Shown here one piece after another: positions 48,858 to 58,136 of a DNA stretch of 64,000 nt (position 1 is the first letter of the stretch; every line of letters starts with the position of its first letter). Location: positions 124,001 to 188,000 of the forward strand of contig JAHZJK010000031.1 in assembly GCA_022600955.1 (NCBI GenBank). Direction: 5' to 3'. The notes under the pieces were generated by a model. That model did no database searches and was not told the DNA's origin. It saw only the letters and a program-made list of their open reading frames with translations. Position numbers and translations under genes: made by a program. The stretch comes from Gammaproteobacteria bacterium. GTDB lineage: Bacteria > Pseudomonadota > Gammaproteobacteria > Steroidobacterales > Woeseiaceae.

Positions 48858-49511
48858 TTAATCTGTACGGCCACGATCCGCGGCTCCCTCGCGATCAGAC
48901 CAGCCAAACACACTGCGCGTGATGAAGATGTAGACGGGTTTGACCGTGGCCATCCATAGTCTTGACGGCAGAGACGGCGCCGCAAGAATGGCGAGTTCAC
49001 GGTGGGTCAACAGGTCGGGCCTGTAGCTTCGTTTATGTTTCAGAAGATGTCGAATATCTTCGCGGGCCGCAATTCGGAACAAGCGTCCACGGCGCGGAGA
49101 ATATGCCGCTAGCTGAAAGTCGATAAAGGCGGGTGAGCCATCGTCCCGGACCAGCACATTGGGTTCTTTTGCCAAATCGTTGTGTGTGACGCACGCCGTG
49201 TGGAGCTTGCGCAACAATCTCGATGCTGCACGGAAGTACTTCGCGTCTGCAGGCCGCCCCTCGAACATCGGGACGCCGGGCAAATAACTGCGTTCAAGGG
49301 TATACCTGTCGAGTTCCTGTATCTGCGGCACCCCATCCAGGCCCGTTAGCGCTGCCAGAGCGCCTGCCTCGCGGCGCATCAGGTAGCGGGCCAGCCATGC
49401 GAGCCACCAGCGGGCATTGCGCGTATCGCGCCGTACACGGCGTTGCTCGCCATTTCCGAGCAACCAGACCTCACCGAACAGGTCTTTTTTGAGAATCCGC
49501 TCATCTTGCAC
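48858..49511 (-). CDS. RIO/LPS-kinase-like small kinase
   Basis: About 217 residues of a small kinase fold related to lipopolysaccharide heptose/Kdo kinases (RfaP, KdkA) and RIO kinases. The catalytic loop is THNDLAKEPNVLV and the metal motif reads FIDFQLA in place of DFG; the lobe linker is VPQIQELDRYTLERSYLPG. The GTG at 49511 fits: AGGA lies about ten bases upstream and the longer upstream frame is unlike the family. C-terminal hydrophobic and basic residues suggest membrane association. It is divergent from the large AAA/propeller gene. It could modify the lipid A core or a protein. Confidence 0.78.
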   Translation of the reverse strand: MQDERILKKDLFGEVWLLGNGEQRRVRRDTRNARWWLAWLARYLMRREAGALAALTGLDGVPQIQELDRYTLERSYLPGVPMFEGRPADAKYFRAASRLLRKLHTACVTHNDLAKEPNVLVRDDGSPAFIDFQLAAYSPRRGRLFRIAAREDIRHLLKHKRSYRPDLLTHRELAILAAPSLPSRLWMATVKPVYIFITRSVFGWSDREGAADRGRTD

Positions 49512-49568
49512 TAGCAGTTGTCCTGCAAAATGATGAGAATACCTGAACGATGTCCCTGAGTAGTAAAT

Positions 49569-52500
49569 TTGGCCGGAAATACTACAGATAATGAGGCGAG
49601 CAGCGAGCGTTCTGACCTGGACTCGACGGGCGAGTTTTTCAGTGTGGGTTCGCCATTGCATGCTGTGCGCGCTGGCTACATCAAGAGAGATTCAGACGAC
49701 CAACTGTACGATACGCTTGTCTCCGGACATTTTGCGCATGTAATCGCACCGGACCGTAGTGGTAAATCAAGCCTGATCGCTGCGACCGCTGCGCGGCTCG
49801 AATCGCGCGGTTACAAGGTTGCGATAATCGATCTTGAGCAGCTTGGCGTGCGCGACGGTGCGACGGACTCGGGCCGTTGGTATTACAGTGTTGCGTATCG
49901 GCTGCTGCGACAGCTGCGTATTCGATTTGATTTGCAGTCCTGGTGGCAGGACAAGTCTGTGCTGAGTAATCGTCAGCGGCTCGTGGAGTTTTACTCGGAG
50001 ATCGTGCTTCAGCATGTTACTGATCATGTCGTCGTATTTATCGATGGTATCCAGTGCATAGCGGATGTCCCTTTTGCCGACCAGCTGCTGGCCAGCGTGC
50101 GCGCCGCCCACAACGCACGCACGACCGACCCGGACTTCTCCCGGCTAACGTTTGTACTTCTAGGCGAATGCGACCCGGTCAGCCTGATCGAAGAGCCGGA
50201 GCAGTCGCCTTTCAATGTGACCCAGCAGATACTGCTGCCTGACTTTTCGCGGCCTGATCTTGATCTCTTCGCGACTGAAATGAACCTGGGTGAGGAAGCA
50301 GCAAGAGCGGCACTTGACCGGGTTTTCTACTGGACCAACGGGCAGCCGTACTTGAGTCAAAAACTCGCTCGAATGGTCGCCAGGGCACGGCCCGTCGATA
50401 ACATCGATGAAAAGGTCGATCACATCGCTATGCATCAGCTTGCCGGACGCGCGGCCTTGCACAGTGAGCCACAGATGAGTCACATCCATCGGGAAATAGT
50501 CAAGGATGGCAAACGCAGCGAGCCATTATTGAACCTGTACGGAAAGCTCCGTAAAGGCATCGAGGTACCGGCGGATCTTGGTTCAGGTTTGCAACGCCGT
50601 CTGATGGCTATTGGCCTGGTTGTCATTGACGACGACGGCAATCTGAAGGTTCGTAACCGACTCTACGAGACGCTTTTTACTGCACGCTGGGCTAACGAGA
50701 ATTTGCCGACGCGATTCAAGGTCCCCGCGATTGTTGTGGCAACCCTACTGGTGTTTGCGTTGGTACCGTTCTGGTATACGCAATGGTTGCCACGTCCCTA
50801 TGTCGCCGTACTGGCCCAGGAGCCCTCCGATCTCGATACCGCAAGCAGTGCATACGAAAACCTGCGCTCTTTTCCGGGACATGCCGATACTGCCGACAGC
50901 TTGTATCGAAGCTTTCTGGAACGGCGCGCTTTGTTGTCAGGCGACGAGCAGGAAATCCTCGCGCTGGCGGATCGAGTGGCTGCATTACCTGGCGCGGGGC
51001 GTCTCGCGGATGAATTCCAGGCAGCATTCTGGGACCGACGCGCGCAGGCAGCGGTACGGCTGGAAGATCGCGATACGGCATTGCTGGCGCGAATACGGTC
51101 ATTGGTACTGTCGACGGCCTCGCGACGCCAAAAAGCGGCCGCGCTGATAGCGGAAGATTACCGTGCGCTGCTAGTGACGTTGCCACCATTGCCGGAAGGA
51201 TTCACGGTGCTGGATGCGTCAATCCTGGTTCTGACGACAGCCACTGGCCCCAACATATCGCAATTCTCATATACACAGCAGGGTTTGCAGCAACGCGAGC
51301 CCTGGGCTGTTACAGCGCTCGAAGTGAGTCCGCTTGTACGAAGAGTTATCGTTGATAGAGTTGGTGTTGTAAGCCGCATCGGCCTGACTCTGAATATTAG
51401 TCACGCGCGTCTGTCGGACCTTCGTATCAAACTTATCGCACCATCTGGTCGGACCGTTGAGGTTGAACCGGGTGTCGATCAAACATCCAGCGCCGAAGAT
51501 ATTGCGATTCCCGCGGCGCAGCTTGGAGAACTCGTTGGTGAATCGCTCGAGGGTACCTGGAGCATCAGCGTCCGCGATGAAAGTCTCGGCATCGCAGGCC
51601 GGTTCGTCGGTTGGAATCTAAAGCTCAATTCGCAGGGTACTGTCGAGAATTTTCAGCGCGGCCTGAATATTCCAGATCCTGTTGAACGCGAGACGGACAA
51701 GCTGTGGTTCGATCCATCAGGTCGTTATGCCGTTGCTCGTGCACAGCAAAGCGACAGTGCGCGCATCTGGGACCTGAGTTTTGCGGAGCCAGTACGTGCA
51801 ATCGCACTGTCGGAAAGCGAAACCCTGATTGGCCTGGATGCCGGCGCGAGGCGGCTTGTGACGGCGACTCAGGACAGCGTAAACCTTTGGGATACTGCAA
51901 CCGGTGACAAGCTGGCAACATTGGCGACAGGTCCGGCAAGTGTGAGTGCTACGCTGACGGCAGAAGGCTCCCACATATTCGTTCAGGACCGTGGAGATGT
52001 GGAAACACGACTTGAATTGTGGAGCCTTGATGAAGAAATTGTGACGGCCCGCGTGGTCGTCGCCGGAGCCCCAGCGCATGTTGCGATTGACGCGGTAGGA
52101 CGGCGCGTCGCTGTCGCGGACTTTGATCGTTCGGTCCGTGTCTGGGATTTCACTAGCAGTGAATTGCTGGGACAATTCGACTTGCCCGAACAGCCAGGGT
52201 CAATAGAGCTATCAGCCGACGGTGCCGCGTTAGGCGTGGTTTACCCCGAACTCGGCTTTTCTCTCTGGCGAATTGATCAACAACAACAACCGTTACTCAG
52301 CAGAATGGGCGGTGGGCGCTGGGCTTTGCGTTTTTCACCTTCGGGCAAGTCGCTCATAGCGGGGCATCCTGAAAGCGGGTTCCGGATTTACAGTAGTGTC
52401 AGTGGGCGTGTTCTTGGGCCGGAATTTGGATTGAGAGCCTCACCGATACAGACAGATATGCTGGCGTTCAGTCGCGATGAACAGTATGTCGTGACAGGGG

Positions 52501-53612
52501 TGCCATCGGATGGTGTGCGCATATGGCGTAAACCTGCGCTTGTCGCGGAAGCGGCGGACGAAGCAACAGTCGAGCATCCAATCTGGAATCCTTCTGCAGA
52601 CCGACCTGTCATCGTTTCGCCCGATGGAGCCAAATTGATTATCGGCGACACTGCCGGTCACGTGCATATTTTGCCCACGGGCATTGCCGCATCGGATCTG
52701 AACGAAATTGCTGCTGACGTGAGTTTTCTGGGGCATCGTGCCGAAGTTGACTTGCTGGTTGTTGACCCGTCCAGTGAGCTGGCGGCCAGCGTTGCTGTTG
52801 ACGGCACACTGCGCGTTTGGTCAATTGCCACAGGCGAGCCGGCCGCTTTCCTGATCAACCTGGATGGCGACTCCGTCGGGTCACTCGAATTTTCAACTGA
52901 CTCCCGTTATCTCGTTGTCGTCGGTGGTCGGCGAGTGCGGCTGTTCGACACTGCCGACGGCAGCAGACTGGCTGACATCGAGCATGCGGCGGAAATCAAT
53001 GGGGTTAGCTTCACGTCAGCGGATACATTGTATGTCGGCGCAGCCGACGGCTCGCTGCATCGTATTAGCCAGGGGGGCGATCAGCGCTGGTATTCGCAGC
53101 AGGTCTGGCAGGGCAGCCGACCGATTGAGATTTTGAGTGCATCTCCACGCGGAAACTACTTGCTACTGGTTGATGCCGACAATCTGGCCAGCCAGTTTGT
53201 GCTCGCTGAAGGACGTATCGGTGCGACCACAGTGCAATTGCCGAGCGATGTGCAAGAGGTTGCCTTTGATCGCAGCAGTTCCAGAGTATTTGTTCGTACC
53301 TCTCGATGGATTCATCGTATCAGTGCTTCGGTTTCCGGGCTCAGTTGGCTCGATGCACGTTTTGCGCCGCTTGCCTTGAATGGTGCCCGTATGGTGTTTG
53401 GTGCTGGTGGTTTTGCACCCGCTGCGAAGCGCAGTGTGTTTCTACCGACTGCCGGGGAAGGCTTCGTTGACCTGACCATGGTGAGTTTCGCTTCGTCCAG
53501 CGATGCTACGTTATTTGGTAGTCGCGATGAGTTACTGGCGGAATGGCAGGACAGGATTAGCGCAGTTCCCCGCGAAGAGTCCGAACCAGCAATTCAAGTT
53601 TCTCAGCCGTAA
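49569..53612 (+). CDS. AAA_35-type ATPase / TM / P-domain / beta-propeller protein
   Basis: A 1347-residue multidomain protein starting with TTG (the nearby ATG codons are out of frame or run into a stop). Residues about 25-375 form an AAA-like ATPase of the AAA_35 type: Walker A-like APDRSGKSS (60-68), Walker B VVFIDG (155-160) and LTFVLLGECDP. A membrane helix lies at 385-405. A helical region follows, then a P-domain of the proprotein-convertase type (about 585-688: LTLNISHARLSDLRIKLIAPSG, LEGTWSISVRDES, GRFVGWNLKL), then WD40-like beta-propeller repeats to about 1320 (VRVWDF, LRVWSIATGE, VRLFDTADG). The ATPase would be cytosolic and the propeller periplasmic. Function unknown. Confidence 0.85.
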   Translation: MAGNTTDNEASSERSDLDSTGEFFSVGSPLHAVRAGYIKRDSDDQLYDTLVSGHFAHVIAPDRSGKSSLIAATAARLESRGYKVAIIDLEQLGVRDGATDSGRWYYSVAYRLLRQLRIRFDLQSWWQDKSVLSNRQRLVEFYSEIVLQHVTDHVVVFIDGIQCIADVPFADQLLASVRAAHNARTTDPDFSRLTFVLLGECDPVSLIEEPEQSPFNVTQQILLPDFSRPDLDLFATEMNLGEEAARAALDRVFYWTNGQPYLSQKLARMVARARPVDNIDEKVDHIAMHQLAGRAALHSEPQMSHIHREIVKDGKRSEPLLNLYGKLRKGIEVPADLGSGLQRRLMAIGLVVIDDDGNLKVRNRLYETLFTARWANENLPTRFKVPAIVVATLLVFALVPFWYTQWLPRPYVAVLAQEPSDLDTASSAYENLRSFPGHADTADSLYRSFLERRALLSGDEQEILALADRVAALPGAGRLADEFQAAFWDRRAQAAVRLEDRDTALLARIRSLVLSTASRRQKAAALIAEDYRALLVTLPPLPEGFTVLDASILVLTTATGPNISQFSYTQQGLQQREPWAVTALEVSPLVRRVIVDRVGVVSRIGLTLNISHARLSDLRIKLIAPSGRTVEVEPGVDQTSSAEDIAIPAAQLGELVGESLEGTWSISVRDESLGIAGRFVGWNLKLNSQGTVENFQRGLNIPDPVERETDKLWFDPSGRYAVARAQQSDSARIWDLSFAEPVRAIALSESETLIGLDAGARRLVTATQDSVNLWDTATGDKLATLATGPASVSATLTAEGSHIFVQDRGDVETRLELWSLDEEIVTARVVVAGAPAHVAIDAVGRRVAVADFDRSVRVWDFTSSELLGQFDLPEQPGSIELSADGAALGVVYPELGFSLWRIDQQQQPLLSRMGGGRWALRFSPSGKSLIAGHPESGFRIYSSVSGRVLGPEFGLRASPIQTDMLAFSRDEQYVVTGVPSDGVRIWRKPALVAEAADEATVEHPIWNPSADRPVIVSPDGAKLIIGDTAGHVHILPTGIAASDLNEIAADVSFLGHRAEVDLLVVDPSSELAASVAVDGTLRVWSIATGEPAAFLINLDGDSVGSLEFSTDSRYLVVVGGRRVRLFDTADGSRLADIEHAAEINGVSFTSADTLYVGAADGSLHRISQGGDQRWYSQQVWQGSRPIEILSASPRGNYLLLVDADNLASQFVLAEGRIGATTVQLPSDVQEVAFDRSSSRVFVRTSRWIHRISASVSGLSWLDARFAPLALNGARMVFGAGGFAPAAKRSVFLPTAGEGFVDLTMVSFASSSDATLFGSRDELLAEWQDRISAVPREESEPAIQVSQP

Positions 53613-55440
53613 CTTCAGACGGATGAACCGGCTCACCAAAAATAACAGGCACGCGGGCGAACAGCCGCCCTGGTAGTTTACGAAGTCCGCCGCCTTGCTG
53701 CTGGCTGAACCAACTTCCCCACAGACGCCCAAGTGCGGCAGGAATGACGGGTACCGCGCGGCGCGCTATTATTTTTTCAATGCCGGGCTTAAAGTGTTGC
53801 ACTTCTCCGTCCCTGGTTAACGCACCCTCCGGAAAAATACAAACTACGTTGCCCGCCTCGAGTTCCTGATCCACTTTTTCAAATGCTTCTTCCATAAGCT
53901 GTGCGTCTTCTTTTGCGGAAGCAATTGGAATGGCTTTCGCGTTCTTGAATATGAATTTCAGAAATGGGATTTGAAAGATCTTGTAGTACATCACAAAGCG
54001 CATCGGGCGAACGACAGAGCCGCCCAGTATGATCGGGTCCATGTAGCTGACATGATTGCAGACGACGACAGCCGGACCGTTCGCTGGAATGTTTTCAGTG
54101 CCGACGGGCCGGATGCGGTAAACAATATTGATAACGATCCATGCAAGAAAGCGCATTAGGAATTCGGGTAATAATGAGTAGATATAAACAGACACGACGA
54201 TATTCAGTACCGCGACGATCAGGAATAACTCAGGGATCGAAAACCCGGACTGTAGTACGACGAGCGACAGTACTGCGGCTGCCACCATCAGCAACGAGTT
54301 AATAATATTGTTCGCCGCGATAATGCGTGAGAGATGCTGACGCTTCGAGCGTTTCTGGATCAGGGCGTACAGCGGCACTGTATAGAACCCGCCGAAAGCG
54401 CCCAGCAACGCGAGATCAGCCAGGATGCGCCAGCTTCCGGGGCGTGCCAGGAATTCGCTGATCGATGCGACGGTGCTCGTGGCAACTTGCGGTTGGGCGA
54501 AGTACAGGTCGAACGCAAACAAGCTCATGCCGATCGAGCCGAATGGCACCAGTCCGAGCTCGATACGATGCCCTGACATGCGTTCGCACAGAAGTGAGCC
54601 AATACCGACGCCGACAGCGAATGCGACAAGTAAACTCGTCACTACCGATTCGTTCCCATTGAGAATGTCCGCTGCGTAAGCGGGCATTTGAATCGTCAAT
54701 GCTGATCCAAAAAACCAGAACCAGGATATGCCAAGTATTGACAGAAACACGCTTTTTTCTTCACGGGCGAAGCGGACAATTCGCCACGTCTCTTGCCAGG
54801 CATTCCAGTTGATCTTCAGTTCCGGGTCGACGGCGTTGGTTTTTGGAATGTGCCTGCTGGTGAGGTAACCAATCAACGCTACCAGGATTAGAACTGCCGC
54901 AAGCGTACTTTGCGTGGTGGCGGAGAAGTCTATCGTCTCGACGCCGATAATCAGTCCCAGGATGATGGCGACGTAGGTGCCTGACTCGACCAGTGCGTTG
55001 CCGCCAACGAGTTCGTCGGTGTGTAGTTTCTGTGGCAAGTACGCATACTTGACGGGGCCGAACATCGTTGACTGACAGCCCATCAGAAACAACACGAACA
55101 GCAGTAACGAATACAACTTCGATATCAGTGCGATTGCGGCGAGCGACATTAGTCCGATTTCGAGCAGTTTGACACGCCGCATTAGCATGGACTTTTCATA
55201 CTTGTCTGCGAGTTGTCCGGCTGTGGCGGAAAACAGAAAAAACGGCAATATGAACAAGAAGGCTGCAACGTTGGCCAGCGCAGTGTGGTCCATACCGGCA
55301 ATGCGGACACCCTGAAAAGTGATAAGGACGACCAGTCCGTTGCGAAAAATATTGTCGTTCAGAGCGCCGAGGAACTGGGTGCCGAAGAATGGAGCAAAGC
55401 GGCGCTGCCGCAGTAAATCAAACTGGTTTGATCCTGACAA
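53557..55440 (-). CDS. MFS lysophospholipid transporter-acyltransferase fusion (LplT-PlsC-like)
   Basis: A membrane protein of about 627 residues. The first 420 residues are an MFS transporter of the LplT type (FFGTQFLGALNDNIFRNG, ATAGQLADKYEKSMLMRRVKLLE). The last 200 are a PlsC acyltransferase with HX4D as NHVSYMD, FPEG in CIFPEGALTRDG and PVIPAAL. E. coli splits this path between LplT and Aas; here flippase and acyltransferase are joined but the acyl-ACP synthetase domain of Aas is absent. It would flip and reacylate lysophospholipids. TTG at 55440 with CAGGAA upstream is chosen; another TTG at 55488 is possible. Its 3' end overlaps the AAA/propeller gene by 56 bases. Confidence 0.88.
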   Translation of the reverse strand: MSGSNQFDLLRQRRFAPFFGTQFLGALNDNIFRNGLVVLITFQGVRIAGMDHTALANVAAFLFILPFFLFSATAGQLADKYEKSMLMRRVKLLEIGLMSLAAIALISKLYSLLLFVLFLMGCQSTMFGPVKYAYLPQKLHTDELVGGNALVESGTYVAIILGLIIGVETIDFSATTQSTLAAVLILVALIGYLTSRHIPKTNAVDPELKINWNAWQETWRIVRFAREEKSVFLSILGISWFWFFGSALTIQMPAYAADILNGNESVVTSLLVAFAVGVGIGSLLCERMSGHRIELGLVPFGSIGMSLFAFDLYFAQPQVATSTVASISEFLARPGSWRILADLALLGAFGGFYTVPLYALIQKRSKRQHLSRIIAANNIINSLLMVAAAVLSLVVLQSGFSIPELFLIVAVLNIVVSVYIYSLLPEFLMRFLAWIVINIVYRIRPVGTENIPANGPAVVVCNHVSYMDPIILGGSVVRPMRFVMYYKIFQIPFLKFIFKNAKAIPIASAKEDAQLMEEAFEKVDQELEAGNVVCIFPEGALTRDGEVQHFKPGIEKIIARRAVPVIPAALGRLWGSWFSQQQGGGLRKLPGRLFARVPVIFGEPVHPSEVTAEKLELLVRTLRGELR

Positions 55441-55597
55441 AATTCGGTTCCTGTCGCGCGAGGTGCGGCCACTATAGCGCGAAATCAATGTGTTTCAGTC
55501 CAAAGTGCGAACTCCGACGGCTAATGGGCTTTGACAATCTTGCTATTATGTCCAGCGACCACCCAAGTTTATTCGACCAACTGGACTGTTTTTGTTG

Positions 55598-56203
55598 ATG
55601 AATCCGCGTATTACATTGCTGGCTGTTGGAATCACGCTTGTCTGCGGCTGTGCCAAAGAGCAGCCGCCTCGTTCCGTGAATGAGTTTCTCGAGAATCCTA
55701 TTATGCTCGAGGCCGCCATGGTGCGTTGTGCGCGAGATCGGTCAGCGACCCGTTACGACGCGGAATGCATAAATGCTCGCGAGGCGGTCAGTCGTATCGA
55801 GGCTAAGGAAGAGGCTGCTCGTCAGATCGACCTGGACGCTCGTTCAGAAAGCAAACGCCAGGCCTTGCGACGGGCACAGGGTGCGGCCGCAGAAGCACGG
55901 CGCCGGTCCGCAGAAGCCAAACGCAAGCGAGAAGAGGCGGAGTATCTTGCCCAGTTCGGTGTACTACCACCGGTCCCCGGTGACTCCGAGGCGACAGAAA
56001 TTACCGGCAATACGCCGGTTGCAGTATTGCCTGAAGGTGACGGTTCAACGGAGAGCAATGCGGGTGGCAGCGTTCCGATGCCGGTGCCGGCAACTGATGG
56101 TGGTAACGCACCGGAAATGACAACCGAACCTGAAGAGGATGCCAGTGATCTGGCATCCATCCGGGACGAGTTGCGTCGCCGTAGCGAGGACGATGGAAGC
56201 TAG
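55598..56203 (+). CDS. EexN-like lipoprotein with coiled-coil and low-complexity tail
   Basis: A 201-residue lipoprotein: lipobox LVCGC (Cys about 18), then the EexN-like region SVNEFLENPIMLEAAMVRCARD...DAECINAREAVSRIEA with two cysteines. A charged helix (residues about 75-115: KRQALRRAQGAAAEARRRSAEAKRKREEAE) and a Pro/Gly/Glu-rich tail follow. EexN proteins relate to entry exclusion in conjugation, but this form occurs on chromosomes and no conjugation gene is present. The ATG at 55598 is chosen; in-frame TTG codons lie just before it. It overlaps mscS by four bases, convergent. Confidence 0.72.
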   Translation: MNPRITLLAVGITLVCGCAKEQPPRSVNEFLENPIMLEAAMVRCARDRSATRYDAECINAREAVSRIEAKEEAARQIDLDARSESKRQALRRAQGAAAEARRRSAEAKRKREEAEYLAQFGVLPPVPGDSEATEITGNTPVAVLPEGDGSTESNAGGSVPMPVPATDGGNAPEMTTEPEEDASDLASIRDELRRRSEDDGS

Positions 56204-57279
56204 TTTGTTGCCGGCATGGTTCTTACGTGCAGATCGCGCTGCGGGAACGGAATTTCAATATCACTACTGCTAAACGCTTTGTACACAGCACAGTTTAGCT
56301 CGTGTTTCACGCGGCCCCTGTCTATGGGTCGCGCTATCCAGCCCAGCAGTTCGAAGTCCAGACTGGAATCACCGAATGTTCGAAATCTGACGCGTGGTTC
56401 GGGATTCTTGAGCATTTCCTTATGGTCGGCGGCGACCTTCTCCAGTACCGCGATAACATGGTCAATGTCGCTTCCATAAGCTACGCCAACCCCGATTCGA
56501 ATCCGGTGCTGCGTCGACGGACCACCGGCTTCATTGGTGATCATGCCGTTGCCAATAATACCGTTCGGAACCGTAATCTCGATGTCGTCGCGCGTCAGTA
56601 TACGAGTACTGCGCAAGCCGATTTCTGTGACGACGCCCCGCTGGCCAGAGTCCAGCACAATAAAGTCACCCGTCTTGTACGGCGCGTCGACAATGATTGA
56701 AACTCCGGCAAACAGGTTCGAAAGTGTGTCCTTGGCAGCGAAGCTTAATGCCAGTCCGACGATTCCGGCGGACGCCAGCCACGCGGTTACGTCAATGTTC
56801 CAGGCCAGGAACATGAAGTACACAGCCAATGCGACGAGTACAATCTTCAAGACGTTGTGCACCAGGGACAGCATGCCGGTCTGAGCCAGCTTGCCACCTT
56901 GCGATTTAGAGAACGCTTTCGCCAGCAGTGCCATGAGACTTGCCAGTGTGCGGTACCACACTGAAATCGCGATCGTCTTCAGTATTCCTATCGTGACAAA
57001 CGTTGGAGCCTCGCGCAGTCCCATACGGATCGTCGCGAGTCCCAGGCCGAGCAAGACGAAGGACAGGAATACGGGCCTGTGAAGGAGTGCAATGCACTCG
57101 TCATCCAGTTGATTGGTAGAGCGTTTTGCAATACGACCGACGATGCCCGAGACAATCCAGTCAGCAATTTTGCCAACAATAACGAATGCAAAAGCGATTA
57201 TCAGTGCTTGTAAATAGACGTTCGGCCCGATGAGCGCCGCCAATTGCTGAATTTTGTCCGTTAGATCAGATGCGTTCAT
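56200..57279 (-). CDS. Mechanosensitive ion channel of the MscS family
   Basis: A 359-residue channel that opens on hypo-osmotic shock. Four or five membrane helices lie in the first 190 residues, the pore helix reads ASAGIVGLALSFAAKDTLSNLFAG, and the beta-domain has GDFIVLDSGQRGVVTEIGLRSTRILTRDD and VPNGIIGNGMITN. The C-terminal cage ends with SSDIEIPFPQRDLHVR. Its ATG overlaps the stop of the SYLF gene (57276-57279), so the two are coupled. No unusual feature. Confidence 0.93.
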   Translation of the reverse strand: MNASDLTDKIQQLAALIGPNVYLQALIIAFAFVIVGKIADWIVSGIVGRIAKRSTNQLDDECIALLHRPVFLSFVLLGLGLATIRMGLREAPTFVTIGILKTIAISVWYRTLASLMALLAKAFSKSQGGKLAQTGMLSLVHNVLKIVLVALAVYFMFLAWNIDVTAWLASAGIVGLALSFAAKDTLSNLFAGVSIIVDAPYKTGDFIVLDSGQRGVVTEIGLRSTRILTRDDIEITVPNGIIGNGMITNEAGGPSTQHRIRIGVGVAYGSDIDHVIAVLEKVAADHKEMLKNPEPRVRFRTFGDSSLDFELLGWIARPIDRGRVKHELNCAVYKAFSSSDIEIPFPQRDLHVRTMPATN

Positions 57280-58064
57280 TGGTCTTGTGTCGGGTCAGGC
57301 ATGCCAAACGTTTTCACCTCAGACTCGTCCTCATCAGTATCAGGTCCAACGCCGGTATTCATGCCCGGTTGGGTAGCGAGGCGGCTTGTCTGAGCCGTGA
57401 GAATCTGCACAAAAGTGTTCGCAATGTCAGGCGCGATATTCGGCGAGCTGACGAAAATTCGTTCCGGGGTCATGCTGCTTGAACTGTAAAAGGCAGCATT
57501 GGCCTTACGGTCCATCGTCACTCCGGCCCCCTCCAGCGCAATGCCGGCAAACAAGCCGCGGCTGCGTGAATAGGAATATACCTCGGCCTGGAACTCAATA
57601 TCAGTTGCGACACCAGCCTGTCGACCGAGCGGACCTGCGGCAACGGAGGCGTCTGCGCCGAGGGTCAGGCGGCCGTTCTCGATGCCGTCAACGCCCTTAC
57701 GCGTCTTGAACACGAGGATGATATCTGTAGATTGCATGCCCGCTTGCCATCCGACGCTGCCGCCGGTCAGCGTGATAAAAGCGGGATTGCTCCAGGTGTT
57801 GTCGCCTTGCCTGACAACAATTATGCCTTTGCCGCGACGTGCTCCCAGTCCAAACGCAGCCTTGACGACATTCGGGATGACGGCGACCGCGTATGCTCGT
57901 GAAAGCAGTGCCGGAGGGATAGTTTTCTCCGGAATGCGCAGCAGTTGCTCGAGAACGTCGGCGGCGTCGCCGACCCGTTTTTCTTCCCGTGTGGCTGCAT
58001 CGGCGCTTGAGACAGCCGTCATTGCAAGCAGGGCGAGTAAAATTGCAGTTCGCTTGATGTTCAT
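57276..58064 (-). CDS. SYLF-domain (DUF500) secreted lipid-binding protein
   Basis: A 262-residue protein with a signal peptide (MNIKRTAILLALLAMTAVSSADA) and a bacterial SYLF domain: IPPALLSRAYAVAVIPNVVKAAFGLGARRGKG, NPAFITLTGGSVGWQAGMQSTDIILVFK, and a C-terminal EVYSYSRSRGLFAGIALEGAGV. The domain binds lipids in eukaryotes; the bacterial form is periplasmic and its role is unknown. The last 45 residues are polar and disordered-looking. It is coupled to mscS downstream. An upstream M48/LemA pair is on the same strand, 73 bases away. Confidence 0.88.
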   Translation of the reverse strand: MNIKRTAILLALLAMTAVSSADAATREEKRVGDAADVLEQLLRIPEKTIPPALLSRAYAVAVIPNVVKAAFGLGARRGKGIIVVRQGDNTWSNPAFITLTGGSVGWQAGMQSTDIILVFKTRKGVDGIENGRLTLGADASVAAGPLGRQAGVATDIEFQAEVYSYSRSRGLFAGIALEGAGVTMDRKANAAFYSSSSMTPERIFVSSPNIAPDIANTFVQILTAQTSRLATQPGMNTGVGPDTDEDESEVKTFGMPDPTQDQ

Positions 58065-58136
58065 GATGTTTTTGATGCCAGGATCGCTCGGAGGTTCAAT
58101 GATACGCGACCTGAGATGAATCTGGAATTAACGGCG

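Noticed and set aside
55598..56203. EexN-like lipoprotein as evidence for a conjugative element
   Set aside because: No relaxase, type IV secretion, integrase or att-like repeat is present; EexN-like proteins also occur on chromosomes.
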